A DNA stretch of 64,000 nt, taken from positions 27,318,001-27,382,000 of the forward strand of contig NC_068922.1 in the NCBI RefSeq assembly GCF_023091745.1. Direction: 5' to 3'. Made by a program: the position numbers and the translations under genes. The stretch's first letter is position 1. Each line of letters begins with the position of its first letter. This document shows, in pieces, positions 47,041 to 58,858 of the stretch. Under the pieces are notes generated by a model that was not told where the DNA came from, searched no databases, and saw nothing but the letters and a program-made list of their open reading frames with translations. The stretch is from Budorcas taxicolor (taxonomy: Eukaryota; Chordata; Mammalia; Artiodactyla; Bovidae).

Positions 47041-48263
47041 TCTTTAGTTACTAATAATTATTTCAATTTTCACTTAATTTACCCCCAGCCCCATGTATTT
47101 GAGCTAGAGTTTGGGTTGAAAGAAAGGAGAGCAAACCAATTTACAATCTGGTTTTAATCAACAAATATATTATTCAAAATGACGACCTTAACTATTAGTT
47201 TAAAAACCCATACCAAGTAGTTTAAAATCCATACCCAGCAAGATTCACAACTTTTTTATACAAACAGGTACCTTACAGTGCTCAAATACTTATAGTGCAC
47301 TGATACTGTCTTCAAAATTATTGGCATTAAGCATGTCATCAGTTCACTTTTCCAAAGAGATAGAAGTTACTCCTTTCGCCATCTGTTTTTGTTCTTTGTT
47401 TTTGTTTTTTTACCATAGATCTGTCTTTTTTAACTACCAGGTGAAATAGCTGAATATAACTCACCACCTGCAAATCTGATGCTTTAGTCTCTTTATTTGC
47501 TTTTGAGTTATGTTTATATTCATCAGTAGTTCTGTTCTTTGTACATCTCTCTTCCTTAAAATATGCTTTCATTTAAATGGTAGCATATTTTTAAGGGAGA
47601 CATTTACTCATGCCTAGACCTGCAGATTTTTGGTGTGGTGTTTTTTTTTGTTTTTTTTTTTTTTTTTTTCGCTTTTCCCTCAATTGCTGATCTGCCCTGA
47701 GGAAATGAATGTTGCTCTACTTATGATGCTATTTCATTGGTTGGATAGCTGAAATTTCTTATATCTGGGGGTTTTGTAGATGTCCACACTAAGCCTTTCC
47801 CTTGAGAACAGAGATTAATTTGCCCAATGTTTTGCTGGCACAAATATATTTTAGAAATCAACACAATATCTCAGTATCTCTCTAGTTAATACTGATTTGT
47901 ATCCACTGTTCACAAAGAGTGATTCTAAGCTTCTTTCATGGTCTGAAAGCTTGAAATCATTTCATGAAACCCTACTGCAAATACCACCACAAAACACCTA
48001 CAGAGACATAATTGGATATTTCACAATGCACTTTTCTAGAGACATAATTGGGCATTTCACATTGCACTGTTTTCACTTTTAAACATTCTTGAGATCAATC
48101 AAGTTATCTTTCATAGAACAGATAAACTCAGAATAAAAAAGTGAGCATAGTTATGTACCTTGGGAGAAAAGTGAACAAAGAATAGACATACTTTCCCTGT
48201 CAGTAAGAACTTTTTGCTGTTTGTTTTTTAAAATCTGTCTACTGCCCCAGCCAAACAACAGAC
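47041..48263. other. Unique sequence with a long T tract
   Basis: A T tract at 47641-47669 is broken only by one G. No gene recognised. A local 20-bp repetition ('gacataattggatatttcac', 'gacataattgggcatttcac') occurs at about 48005-48060. Confidence 0.55.
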
Positions 48264-48482
48264 GTGCATGCGTGCTAAGTCACTTCAGTCATGCCCAACT
48301 TTTTGAGATGCTATGGACTGTAGCCCACCAGTCTATCCAAGGGATTCTCCAGGCAAAATTACTGGAGTGGGTTGCCATGCCCTCCTCCAGGGGATCTTCC
48401 CAACAGGGGATCAAATCTGTGTCTCTTATGTCTCCTGCACTGACAGTTGGGTTCTTTACCACTAGCACTGCTTGGGAAGCCC
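48264..48482 (-). mobile_element. Bov-tA SINE
   Basis: The minus strand begins gggcttcccaagcagtgcta, carries a diverged tRNA head and Bov-A body, and ends toward 48264 with 'gtgacttagcacgcatgc'. Confidence 0.9.
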
Positions 48483-48799
48483 TGCCAATGGATAGTGGTC
48501 ACTAATCATAACAGCTCTGTGTGATAATTCAAATCCCATAAATCCTCTTTACAGAAAGACAATAAATTAGAGCGTTCTGCAACTAATAGAGTGTGAATAT
48601 TTACATAGCCAGAATGCAGTTTTCCAAAATCTTAATAATGGGACTCTCATACAATCTAATGACAAATTTGTTTTACCTATTCATAAGGAAACCAGTGAGA
48701 TAGGAAAACTGGCCCCAAGAACATGTGAGAAAAAAAATTCTATACTTTTTTTTTCAGAAACAAGAATTTAGAATGAAACAGAGTCAAATTTTAGGATAA
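48483..48799. other. Unique AT-rich sequence
   Basis: Nothing recognised. Confidence 0.5.
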
Positions 48800-50395
48800 G
48801 TTAGAGTCAAAATTGGCTACTGTCCTTTAACAAATGGCATTGGGAAAATGGACATCCACATGTGAAAGGATAAAGTCAGACTTTACCTGCACCATACACA
48901 AAAATTAACTCAACATGCATCTAAAGCTTAAATGTAAGAACTAAAACTATAAAACTTTTAGAATAAAACATAGAAGAAATATCTTCCTAACGCTGGATTT
49001 GACAATGATATTTTGCATGATACAAAAAACATAGAAAACAAAGGAAAAATAGACAAATTGCACTTCATTAAGAGCAAAATCTTTTGTGAATCAAATAACA
49101 CTATCAAGAGAATGAAAAGACAACTCACAGAATGGGAGAAACTATTTGCAGATTATATGTATGCATATATATAATATGATAAGAAATTTTATCTAGAATA
49201 TATAAAAGCCTCCTACAACCCAATACAAAAAAAAAAAAAAAAAAAAAACACCCAAAAAATGGGCAAAGGGGGCTTACCTGGTGCTCAGTGATAACGTGGA
49301 AGAGACACAAGTTCGATCCCTGATCCAGGAAGATCCCACATGCCACAGAACAACTAAGCCCATGCACTGCAACTACTGAGCCTGTGCTCTAAAGCCTGCA
49401 AACCACAACTACTGAAACCCATGCTCCACGACTAGAGAAACCATCACAATGAGAAGCTCATGCACCACTAGAGAACTAGAGAACAACCCCTGCTCGCTAC
49501 AGCTAGAGAAAAACCCATGCAACACAAAGACCCAGCACAACCAAAAATAAACAAAAAGTTTTAAAATATGGGCATTATTTGGGGCTTAAATAGACATTTC
49601 TCCAAAAATACACAAATGGCCAATAAGCACATGAAAAGATGCTCAATATCACTAGCTCTTAGAGAAATGCAAATCAAAACATTGAGATACCACTTCACAC
49701 CCATCAGGATGTTTCTTATCCAAAAACCCAAGCAAAACACAGTAATAACCCAGAAAATAACTAGCACTGATGGAGAATGTGATGTAATTGGAATACCTGG
49801 GCATTGCCATTGGGAATGTGAAATTGTATAGCTGGTATACAAAATGGTTCGGCGGTCCCTGAAACAGTTTAATGTCAAATTACCATATGATCCAACAATT
49901 TCATGCCAAGGTTTATACCCCAAAGCACTGAAAATAGAAACAAATACTGAATACCAATATTCTTAGCAGCATTATTCACAATAGCCAAAAGGAAAAAGGA
50001 CTCAAATTCCCACCAACAGATGAATAGATAAACAAAACTTTTATTCATATAACAGAATCCCACCTTATGAGAAACACAGGCTACAAACCGATGAAATTTG
50101 AAAACATTATGCTCAGTGAATTGCCTTGACACAGAAGAATAGAGTAATGTACGATTTACTTAGGCAAAATCAGAGAGACAGATATTAGAACAGAGGTTAT
50201 CAGGATCTGTGAAGGATAGTCAAACATATGATATTGTTTAATGAGTACAGAGTTTCTGTTTAGGATGATGGAAAAGTTCTGAAAATGGATAATGGTTATG
50301 GTTGTACAATATTGTGAATGTACTTAATGCCACTGAATCATAAATTTAAAAATAGTAAAAATGTAAATTTTATGTTATCTTACCACACAAAAGGA
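48800..50395 (+). mobile_element. Old L1 LINE, ORF2 C-terminus to 3' end, split by a SINE
   Basis: It reads as the L1 ORF2 C-terminal region ('agaatgggagaaactatttg', 'gacatttctccaaaaatac', 'gagaaatgcaaatcaaaac') through an old 3' UTR to about 50395. A CHR SINE interrupts it at 49270-49560. Stops in all frames make it non-functional. A 22-A run lies near 49208-49229. Confidence 0.85.
49270..49560 (+). mobile_element. Full-length CHR SINE inside old L1
   Basis: The tRNA-derived head (ggcttacctggtgctcag, B-box-like 'gttcgatccctg') is followed by the long CHR body ('gatcccacatgccac', 'ctactgagcctgtgctc', 'acaatgagaagctcatg', 'acccagcacaaccaaaaat'). Similar sequences 'aaaatgggca' (49256) and 'aaaatatgggca' (49562) on the two sides suggest a duplicated target. 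Confidence 0.9.
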
Positions 50396-50740
50396 AGAAA
50401 GAAAGAAAAAAAAACTCTCCCAATTTCACTGTATTTGTGGTGGCTGAATATAAATGTTAACTTTATTAGCAAAAAGGGAATGAAAAGTTGATAAAATACA
50501 ATAAAACTCTCATAATAATATGCATGATTAAATGTATACAGGGCCGGTTTTCTGAATGTCAACAAAGTGCCATCAGTTGTGAAAATTACTGACCACTATC
50601 CTCCAGGGTGATAGATAACCTCAGGCATTGTCTTGTCCTACAAGTGAGAAATACAAAAAGGCAAAAGGTTGTCTGAGGAGGCCTTACAAATAGCTGAGAA
50701 AAGAAGAGAAAGGCAAAGAAGAGGAAAGATATATCCATCT
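50396..50740. other. Unique sequence
   Basis: Nothing recognised. Confidence 0.5.
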
Positions 50741-51497
50741 GAATGCGGAGCTCCAAGGAATAGCAAGGAGAGATTTAAAAAGTCTTCCTAGGTGATCAAT
50801 GCAAAGAAATAGAGGAAAACAACAGAATGGGAAAGACTAGAGATCTCTTCAAGAAAATTAGAGATACCAAGGGAACATTTCATGCAAAGACAGGCACAAT
50901 AAAGGACAAAAATGGTATAGACCTAACAGAAGCAGAAGATATTAAGAAGAAGTGGCAAGAATACACAGAAAAACTACAAAAAAAGATCTTCAGTTCAGTC
51001 TTTCAGTCATGTCCATCTCTTTGCCATCCCATGGACTGCAGCACACCAGGCTTCCCTGTCCTTCACCAGCTCCTGGAGCTTATTCAAACTCAGGTCCATC
51101 CAGTTGGTGATGCCATCCAACCATCTCATCCTCTGTCATCCCCTTCTCCTCCTGCCTTCAATCTTTCCCAGCATAAGGGTCTTTTCCAATGAGTCAGTTC
51201 TTCACGTCAGATGACCAAAGGATTGGAGCTTCAGCTTCAGCATCAGTTCTTCCAATGAATATTTAGGACTGATTTCCTTTAGGATTGAATGCTTGGGTCT
51301 CCTTGAAGTCCAAGGGACTCTCAGGAGTCTTCTCCAACACCACAATTCAAAAGCATCAATTCTTCGGTGCTCAGCTTTCTTCACAGTCCAACTCTCACAT
51401 CCATACATAACTCCTGAAAAAAACTATAGTGCTACCATCCATGGGGTCACAAAGAGTTCGACATGACTGCAAGATTGAATTGAACTGAACTGAACAA
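50741..51497. mobile_element. BovB composite with inverted internal segment
   Basis: Three BovB pieces abut. 50741-50990 (plus) is the segment between endonuclease and reverse transcriptase, read as MGKTRDLFKKIRDTKG and DLTEAEDIKKKWQEY. 50991-51425 (minus) is the BovB 3' end and C-terminal coding part, read as YGCESWTVKKAEHRRIDAF. 51426-51497 (plus) is the last ~70 bp of BovB with its 'actgaactgaac' tail. The first junction shares 'ttca' between the two BovB sequences. Either a single insertion with inversion or a nested insertion with deletion could produce this. Confidence 0.85.
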
Positions 51498-52679
51498 GTG
51501 AGAAACCTGAACATTAACATATAATTTCTTAGTATGTAGTACAGAATCAAACAGTACATTGTAAAGTAAAACAAGAATTAAGTAATCTTTAGATTGGTCT
51601 GTTATATTTAACAATGAAAATGCATGTCTTATATCAGGGTTTGGTTAATTTTCCTTAAAAGTCTTTTATCACAAAAACTATTCTAGTCAATACTAATTTG
51701 TATCTAAGTCCTCTTACCAATTCCTTATTTTGATCATCAAAATACCAAAATATTATTCTTGACTAAAAAAAATGGTCTTATTGTGGTTGACCTTGATTAT
51801 TTACTTGAATATAGAAAGAGGTTTTTAAAATTATGGGTCAAACCTTCCCTCCTCCACGTTTTCAAGTAAACTAGAAATTTTAGGCTTTCTAGAAGTTAGT
51901 TCCTTATCCCTTTGAGACTGGAACCATGCAGCAGGTTTCCTGGAAGGACCTAGTAGGCAATGGATCAGCATTTAAAGTGCAATCCTTGTCTGTAAATGGT
52001 GAATTGTCATAGCTGATAAAAGAGATGTGTAGCTTGGATGTCCAATTAAATCACAGCGAAAAAAGGACATATTCTTAATGAAACTATGCAAATAATATGT
52101 TGCCATTAAAAGTAAGGAGATGCTATAAAATATAATGTTTTGAATCCTCAAAAACCACTGAAAACCAAATACTGTTTAAATAATGTGCTTCAGGTTTTTT
52201 AAACACACAGTCTAAATTTTAAAATTTTATTATCAGAGATAAATTATAAAAAGAAGGGAAGTGATCTGTCATATATCCATCAGAAAATAAAACACTGAAA
52301 CCACATCTCTATTCTAAATAACTGCTATCCATCAGTAATTTCTCTCATGAATTTTTTCAGTCTTCTGCTTTCATGAAGTCATCTGCACCTGAACCAAAGA
52401 GAAAACCTTGAAATAACAAGATTTAAAAATAACTGGTATGGTCCCTGCTTTAGAGGAGTACATTCAAGCAAGTGTTAAAACAAAAACCACCTAGAGAAGA
52501 GACTACATGGCTGTGATTAGTTTACTACAGAACCAAAAATCACAATAGAGCAAAGTTCTGCATTTGGTTGCAATACTTCATTATTTTATAAAGACTTCAT
52601 CAGTGTTTCACCTCAGGGCATGTACATATCATTGTCCTGATGATCTCCACTCTATTAGGTAATATACTCAATTTCTGAA
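51498..52679. other. Unique sequence
   Basis: No repeat recognised. At 51890-52110 the composition is more balanced, and an atgcaaat octamer lies near 52086, so this part may be a regulatory element. This is inference only. Confidence 0.45.
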
Positions 52680-52886
52680 GGGCTTCCCAGGTGGCTCAGT
52701 AGGCAAAGAATCTGCTCGCAAAGCAGGAGACCAGATTGGGACCATCCCCTGGAGAAGGAAATGGCAACTCACTTCTGTATTCTTGCCTGGGAAATCCCGT
52801 GGACTGAGAAGTCTGGAGGGTACAGTCCATGGGGTCGAAAGGAATTGGACATGACTGAGCAACTAAATCACTGCCACCACCACAGT
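52680..52886 (+). mobile_element. Bov-tA SINE
   Basis: 'gggcttcccaggtggctcag' head with a shortened B-box region, then the Bov-A body through 'catgactgagcaac'. Similar 'ttctgaa' and 'tctctgaa' lie on the two sides. Confidence 0.93.
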
Positions 52887-54351
52887 CTCTGAAATATTTA
52901 TGTCAAAAGTATTCATTTGACCTCTTTAAAATTAATTGGAAGCCTGAGCTTTTTAGATTTGACAACTTTTTTCCTGTAGCTCATAGGTTTGTGTGAAGCT
53001 AATGAAAAAATATGCAAACAAGTCTAGTTTCTTTTAGCATCACTTTTTATAAGGTGAAACTCTTTATGATTTTTCCAGGAATCCTCTAGAAATTTGAAAT
53101 ATACTCTCTTTTGTCCTAAAACAAATCCTAAAAAAATTTTTTTTCCAAATTCAATGTATAATTTTGGGTAGGGAAAAATTTAAATATTATCAGAGAATAT
53201 TTGATTAAGATAGGAAATCAATGCTGGGAATGAATGGTGGCTGAGCTGTCTATTGCTCAAGGAGACAAGATAGCATGTAAACTAAACAGAAGATGTTGAA
53301 ATTGTAAGGAAGTTTATCCCCTTCAAAGAGAGAAATAGGCTGTTTCAAGCATGTTAAAATATCAAATTTCATATAAGAAGATTTGCAAATGGTGAATAAT
53401 AATCTTTTTATTACTCCTTATAGCAGAACAAATATTATCAGATTAATTTGTCATTTTAACAAGTAAAAAGAGAAAACTCTAAATTTTAGTCCTGTTTTAA
53501 TATAACATTTGGCAATAAAGAATTCAAAATGTTTTAATAAGTAAAGCCATTTTAGCCATATTATAATACATATCATTTTGTCTCTGACACTGATCATTTG
53601 CAGCTATTACAATCAAAGGAAAATAAATACCATTTCCCAAAACCTTCTACACTTCACTATAAACAATCAAGTTTTCTCCTTCACTATGCTCTTTTATATT
53701 TTGAATCTTCTCAAAATTACTTTATCTTTTGAAAGCAAAAATACATCTATTCCCTTGTATACACATCATTTGCCAGAAATATTGTAGTATAATTTCAACT
53801 ACCCTTATTAATTATAACTTTTACCCAAAATAAATCTCCCGCACAGAGAGAACAGAGAGGCAGAAAGTTGAGAACCTGTCATGCTTACACCATACCAGTG
53901 ATGAAGTAATCCCCTAAAGCTATCTACATACCTTTTATAACTTCATAAATAGTATAATTTGTGTCACTCTGCAATTATAGCAAGGTTTTGGTGTTAAATC
54001 TTCAAAAAAATTTATGTTAATTAACTCTAGTATTCGTTCAAATATTTAAAACAACTAAGCATTTTGGAAATTATGTTTAAGCTAATACATTTCAAAACAT
54101 GACTACAAATATGAACATTGGCAGAATAATAATTAAGTTAAACTAAGTTTTATATTTTTTGTACCTCATCTTAAACATTATGTGGAGTAATATTTAACTA
54201 TCTAATCAGTAAACAGTATAAGAGGTTAAGAAAGGTCAAATTAACTACTGTCTTAATGAAGAACTCAAATCTTAATATTTGAAAGGACAAAATTATATTA
54301 TTGCACACTCTTATAAAACCCATATTTAGCTTTTATTTTTTTATTTTTTTT
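52887..54351. other. Unique AT-rich sequence
   Basis: No gene or repeat recognised in 1.5 kb. Confidence 0.5.
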
Positions 54352-54532
54352 AAGATTTTTTTTTAATTTTTATTTTTACTTTATTTTACTTTACAATACT
54401 GTATTGGTTTTGCCATATGTTGACATGAATCCACCACGGGTGTATATGCGTTCCCAAACATGAACCCCCCTCCCACCTCCCTCCCCATAACATCTCTCTG
54501 GGTCATCCCCATGCACCAGCCCCAAGCATGCT
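54352..54532 (-). mobile_element. Truncated young L1 tail, minus strand
   Basis: It is the reverse complement of the 3' UTR and tail of the L1 at 11956-19965: T-rich start, 'caatactgtattggttttg', 'gaaccccc' and 'ctctgggtcatccccatg'. Confidence 0.92.
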
Positions 54533-54671
54533 GTTATTTTTAAACCAAAATTATTAAGCCATTCTTATTAATCCAAGGAATCACCTTGACCCTGTGAATG
54601 AAGATTGAGTTAGTAATTTCTTTGAGAAGGCTTTTTTGAAAAATAGAAAGTTGTGTCTCTTAATTTTCTGG

Positions 54672-54762
54672 TAGCTAGGAGGGGGGTTCATGTTTGGGAA
54701 CACATGTAAGAATTAAAGATTTTAAAATTAAAAAAATAAAAAACTATTAAAAAAAAGAATAT
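54672..54762 (+). mobile_element. Truncated young L1 tail, plus strand
   Basis: 'aggaggggggttcatgtttg', 'ggaacacatgta', then a shortened A-rich tail. It lies 140 bp from the opposite-strand L1 tail, so the two form an imperfect inverted pair. Confidence 0.85.
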
Positions 54763-55117
54763 TATGTAACTGCTTCTTAATCTCTACAAATTAATCAGAA
54801 TAGATTCTTTCAGTGTAAAAGACATTATACTTTAATTTACTAATATTCTCTGCAAGGAGGAAAACAGTCCACATGAAACACAATGAGAGCTAAAGGATTT
54901 TCCTAATGATAGACAAATCCAGTTTCATAATCTCAGTTTTATTGTCTCAGATACAGAAAAAGTTATAGCACAGAACACAAAAGCTTACCTGTCCAGGCCT
55001 TAAAAGGCTGTTGTCTCTCAATGGACATAAATAATTCCTTATTTTATACAGATAAACAAAAGGATTAATGAGATCTACAGTGGGCACCCATTTCTCAATA
55101 CGTATTAGCACATGGTC
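54763..55117. other. Unique sequence
   Basis: Nothing recognised. Confidence 0.5.
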
Positions 55118-55975
55118 AGACTAATGAAGCACAAGCTGGAATCAAGATTGCCAGAAGAAATATCAATAACCTCAGATATGTAGATGACACCACTGTTATG
55201 GCAGAAAGCGAAGAGGAACTAAAGAGCCTCTTAATGAAGGTGAAAGATGAGTGTGAAAAAACCAGCTTAAAACAACATTCAAAAAACTAAGATCATGGTA
55301 TCCAGTCTCATTCATGGCAAATACATGGGGAAACAATGAAAACAGTGACAGAATTTATATTTTGGGGGGCTCCAAAAACACTGCAGATGATAACTGCAGC
55401 CATGAAATTAAAAGATGCTTGCTCCTTGGAAGAAAAGCTATGACCAACCTAAACAGCATATTAAAAAACAGAGACGTTACTTTGCCAACAAAGGTTGGTC
55501 TAGACAAAGCTATGGTTTTTCCAGTAGTCACCAATGGGTGTGAGAGTTGGACTATAAAGAAAGCTGAGGGCCAAAGAATTGATGCTTTTGAACTGTGGTG
55601 TTGGAGAGGACTCTTAAGAGTCCCTTGGACAGCAAAGAGATCCAACCAGTCTATCCTAAGGGAAATCAGTCCTGAAGATTCATTGGAAGGACTGATGCAG
55701 AAGCTGAAGTTCCAATCCTTTGGCCACCTGATGCGAAGGGCTGACTCATTAGAAAAGGCCCTGATGCTGGGAAAGATTGAAGGCAGGAGGAGGAGGGGAT
55801 GACAGAGGATGAGATGGTTGGATGGCATCACCAGTTCGATGAAGATGGTTGGATGGCATCACCGACTAGATGGACATGAGTTTGAGCAAGCACCAGGAGA
55901 TGGTGGAGGCCAGGGAAGCCGGACGTGCTGCAGTCCCTGGGGTCACAAAGAGTCAGACATGACTGAGTGACTGAA
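55118..55975 (+). mobile_element. BovB LINE, 5'-truncated, with YVDD box
   Basis: It starts just before the reverse-transcriptase active site, which here reads YVDD (55176-55187) rather than YADD, and runs to the 3' tail. An open piece spans 55314-55802 (GGSKNTADDNCSHEIKRCLL, ELWCWRGLLRVPWT). A 31-bp tandem duplication occurs at 55812-55873 ('agatggttggatggcatcac' twice). Confidence 0.95.
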
Positions 55976-56267
55976 CAACAGACAAAAAAATATCAGATTT
56001 CCAGTCATTGTTGCTGCCAGAGGGGAAAACTTACAGGTTATGTACCAACTAAGAACATATGAAAAAATGGGTATTAACTAACCTTTCCATAAAGAAAATA
56101 GAAATTTAGAGCAAAATTTCTAAGTTAGATAAAAAACTGTTTATACAGGATAACAAGACCATAAGTTTTGCAACTATCTTTTCTATCAAACCAAAATCTG
56201 CATGTTAACATGTAACTCCTACATTTCTGAGCTCTAATCCAATCCTTCTAGATAATTAAATAATCCT
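55976..56267. other. Unique sequence between two BovB pieces
   Basis: Nothing recognised. Confidence 0.5.
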
Positions 56268-56518
56268 TAACATGGCCACCTGATGTGAAGAACTGACTCA
56301 TTGGAAAAGACCCTGATGTTGGGAAAGATTAAAGGCAGGAGGAGAAGTGGACAACAGAGGATGAGATGTTTGGATGGCATCACCAACTCAATGGACATGA
56401 GTTTGAGTAAACTCCGGGAGTTGGTGATAGACAGGAAGGCCTGGTGTGCTGCAGTCCATGGGGTTGCAAAGAGGCAGACACAACTGAGTGACTGAACTGA
56501 ACTGAACTGAATAACATG
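56268..56518 (+). mobile_element. BovB 3' end with 7-bp duplication
   Basis: The last ~237 bp of BovB (56275-56511), starting 'gccacctgatgtgaag' and ending 'actgaactgaactgaa', is flanked by taacatg at 56268-56274 and 56512-56518. It is a separate insertion from the BovB ending at 55975. Confidence 0.92.
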
Positions 56519-58133
56519 AAAAGACAATGTCTCCCTGCTTTTACTTTATTTTCACGATTTGGATACTTTTCCTTTTTGTGAAAGAAATTGTAGAAGAACA
56601 TGAGGTATTTTTACTACAATATAGTGCTTAAGCTTGAAGGAAATTATAAATCTTAAAAGTCTTTCAATCTCTCATTAATCATCATTATTCAAATCACATG
56701 TCCTGAGACAGTTTCCCAATTTTTAAATGAAGAAAGGATCGAGATGATCTTTGCACTCTTAAGATTTTTAAAAATTCTGCTATTAAATGAGATTCTTAAA
56801 TTTTTTTAATCATATACACTGGCCAGTTATTTTTTTTCTGGTTTTTTGTTGTTTTAAATAGTTGGCTCTATATTTGCAATAGTCCAGTGGCTTTTCATTA
56901 GAGAAGAGAAAAGAAGCGGAAACATTATTGACACTGTTCAGATCAATGTCCACAGTGGAAAGCTACACTCTCTTGATAAAAGTGTCATGAAAAAGCTCAA
57001 AAGCAATCCAACTGTCTCACTAGACTCTAATCCCTGATATCATCTCCATCCCCTCCATACACATTGCCCCTCTACACTTTCAAAGAAATCCTAAAGCTGT
57101 AAGAAACAGAGTTTAAACATCATTGATCTATGCATAGTTAAATGTAAGGGATCTGTCATGACACAAAGGATAACTTTGTCCATTCCATGAATCTAAATTG
57201 TTTTCTATTTACATCAATCTTAATTCAGCAATTTGCAAGCTCCTCAAAATTATTCTTTCTCCTTGCCTTACTTTCTTTCTTTATTTTCTTTCTTCCTGCT
57301 TTTCTTCCTTCCTTTTATTGAATGTAGTCACAAATATAATGCAATAATTCCATATAAAATTGAAGCTAGAATTTCATTGTATTCCAGTCTTCTCAAGTAG
57401 GCAAATTAGGCAAAGAAAAGTATCTGCTAGAACCCATGCTTCTTTTCTACTTCTCTAATCTAGTCTGTGTTATGAGAACATGTCTTCTTTGCAGTGATCA
57501 TAATTCCAGAATCCAAATCTAAAACTATCCTGCCTAGAACTCCTTTGGAAGAATCCTGACCCAGCCTCTGACTGAAGTGACCTCATGTAATTTGGTGCAG
57601 AAATAGCACCATGCTGGTTTCAAAATATTCAGACCACACTGAAGAACATGGGCACAACAGTATCTTTCTGAAGTCTGAATTTCTGAATCTCACATCAAAA
57701 ATATTGTGGGCCTGAGTAACAAACAATTAAGCTCAGCCCTTCATACCTAATAGAATTTGTCTTGCTAGATTTTTAATTTGTTTGGAACTGGTGACCTTTT
57801 TATTACTTGCAGTTTGTCTTTTCTGGAATGAGAATATCTGTCCTCTGCTAGTCCCCTCACTATATTTTGGAAGCAGATAACTTAATGTCCAACTTGACAG
57901 TTCCACAACTAGAGAGCAATTTTGTCTCATGATGGATAATTTCCAGAGTCTAACCCATATCTGATTTAAGAGTTAAACAATAATATTTTGCCTTTCAAGC
58001 TCATGCTATATAGATGATATTATGGACATAGAGCTTATGTTGTAATAGGTTGAGACTTCGGTGTATTTAGGGACACGTTGAACGTATTTTGCATATGGGA
58101 TGAACATAAATTTTGAGGGGCCAAAAGATAGAC
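56519..58133. other. Unique sequence with a pyrimidine-rich tract
   Basis: A CTTT/CTTC-rich tract lies at about 57256-57322. No gene is recognised. The sequence directly before 58134 may be part of an older MaLR-type LTR. Confidence 0.5.
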
Positions 58134-58568
58134 TGTATTGGATTAAATGGTAGCCCCCATAAAAATAATTCCACATCTTTAACCCTAGAAACTTAATAGT
58201 AATTTATTTGTGAAAATGATCTTTGCAGCTATAATTAAATTGAGGATTTTGAGAAGAAGCTATAATTCTGGATATTTTGTGTAGACTTAAAACAAATAAA
58301 TGTCATTATAAGGGAAAAGAAGAGGAATATCTGAGCCAGACAAAGAGAAAAGAGAAGGAGGAGGCAATGTGACCACTGAGGCAGAGACTGGAATGATGTG
58401 ATTGTATTCTAAGAAAGCTAAGGGTTGTCAGTGAGCATCAGGGATTGGAAGAGGCAAGGAACAGAATTTTATCTGCAGTATTTGGAGGTACTAAGGCCTT
58501 GCCAACACATTGATTTTGGATTTTCTGTCCCCAAATTAGTAGACAACAAATTGATTTCATTTTAAAAT
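58134..58568 (+). mobile_element. MLT1-type (ERVL-MaLR) LTR
   Basis: The order 'tgtattggattaaatggtag', 'tgatctttgcagctataatt', 'ataagggaaaagaagagg', 'aatgtgaccactgaggcag', 'cttgccaacacattgatttt' is that of an MLT1-like solo LTR, an old mammalian MaLR element. No internal coding region is seen. Confidence 0.75.
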
Positions 58569-58597
58569 AATATGTACATATATGTGTGTATAAAAAT

Positions 58598-58858
58598 AAA
58601 GTGAAGTTGCTCAGTCATGTCCGATTATGCGACCCCATGGCCTGTAGCCTACTAGGCTCTTCTGTCCATGAGATTTTCCAGGCAAGGGCACTGGAGTGGG
58701 TGGGTTGTCATTTCCTTCTCCAATGTAAATATATAGTAGGCATATATTTGCTGCTGCTGCTGCTGCTAAGTCGCTTCAGTCGTGTCCGACTCTGTGCAAC
58801 CCCATGGACTGCAGCCCACCAGGCTCCTCCATCCAGGGATTTTCCAGGCAATAGTACT
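58598..58858 (-). mobile_element. Two Bov-A units (Bov-A2-like SINE), minus strand
   Basis: Units at 58598-58728 and 58749-58858, both minus strand, are separated by about 20 bp of AT-rich sequence. Each has 'gctcagtc/cttcagtc-tgtccga', 'ccccatgg' and 'ttttccaggcaa' on the plus strand. A GCT repeat (58750-58767) borders the second unit, as is common at Bov-A2 ends. Confidence 0.85.

Noticed and set aside
58750..58767. GCT triplet repeat that could be a coding poly-amino-acid tract
   Set aside because: It is the usual tail microsatellite of a Bov-A2-type SINE.
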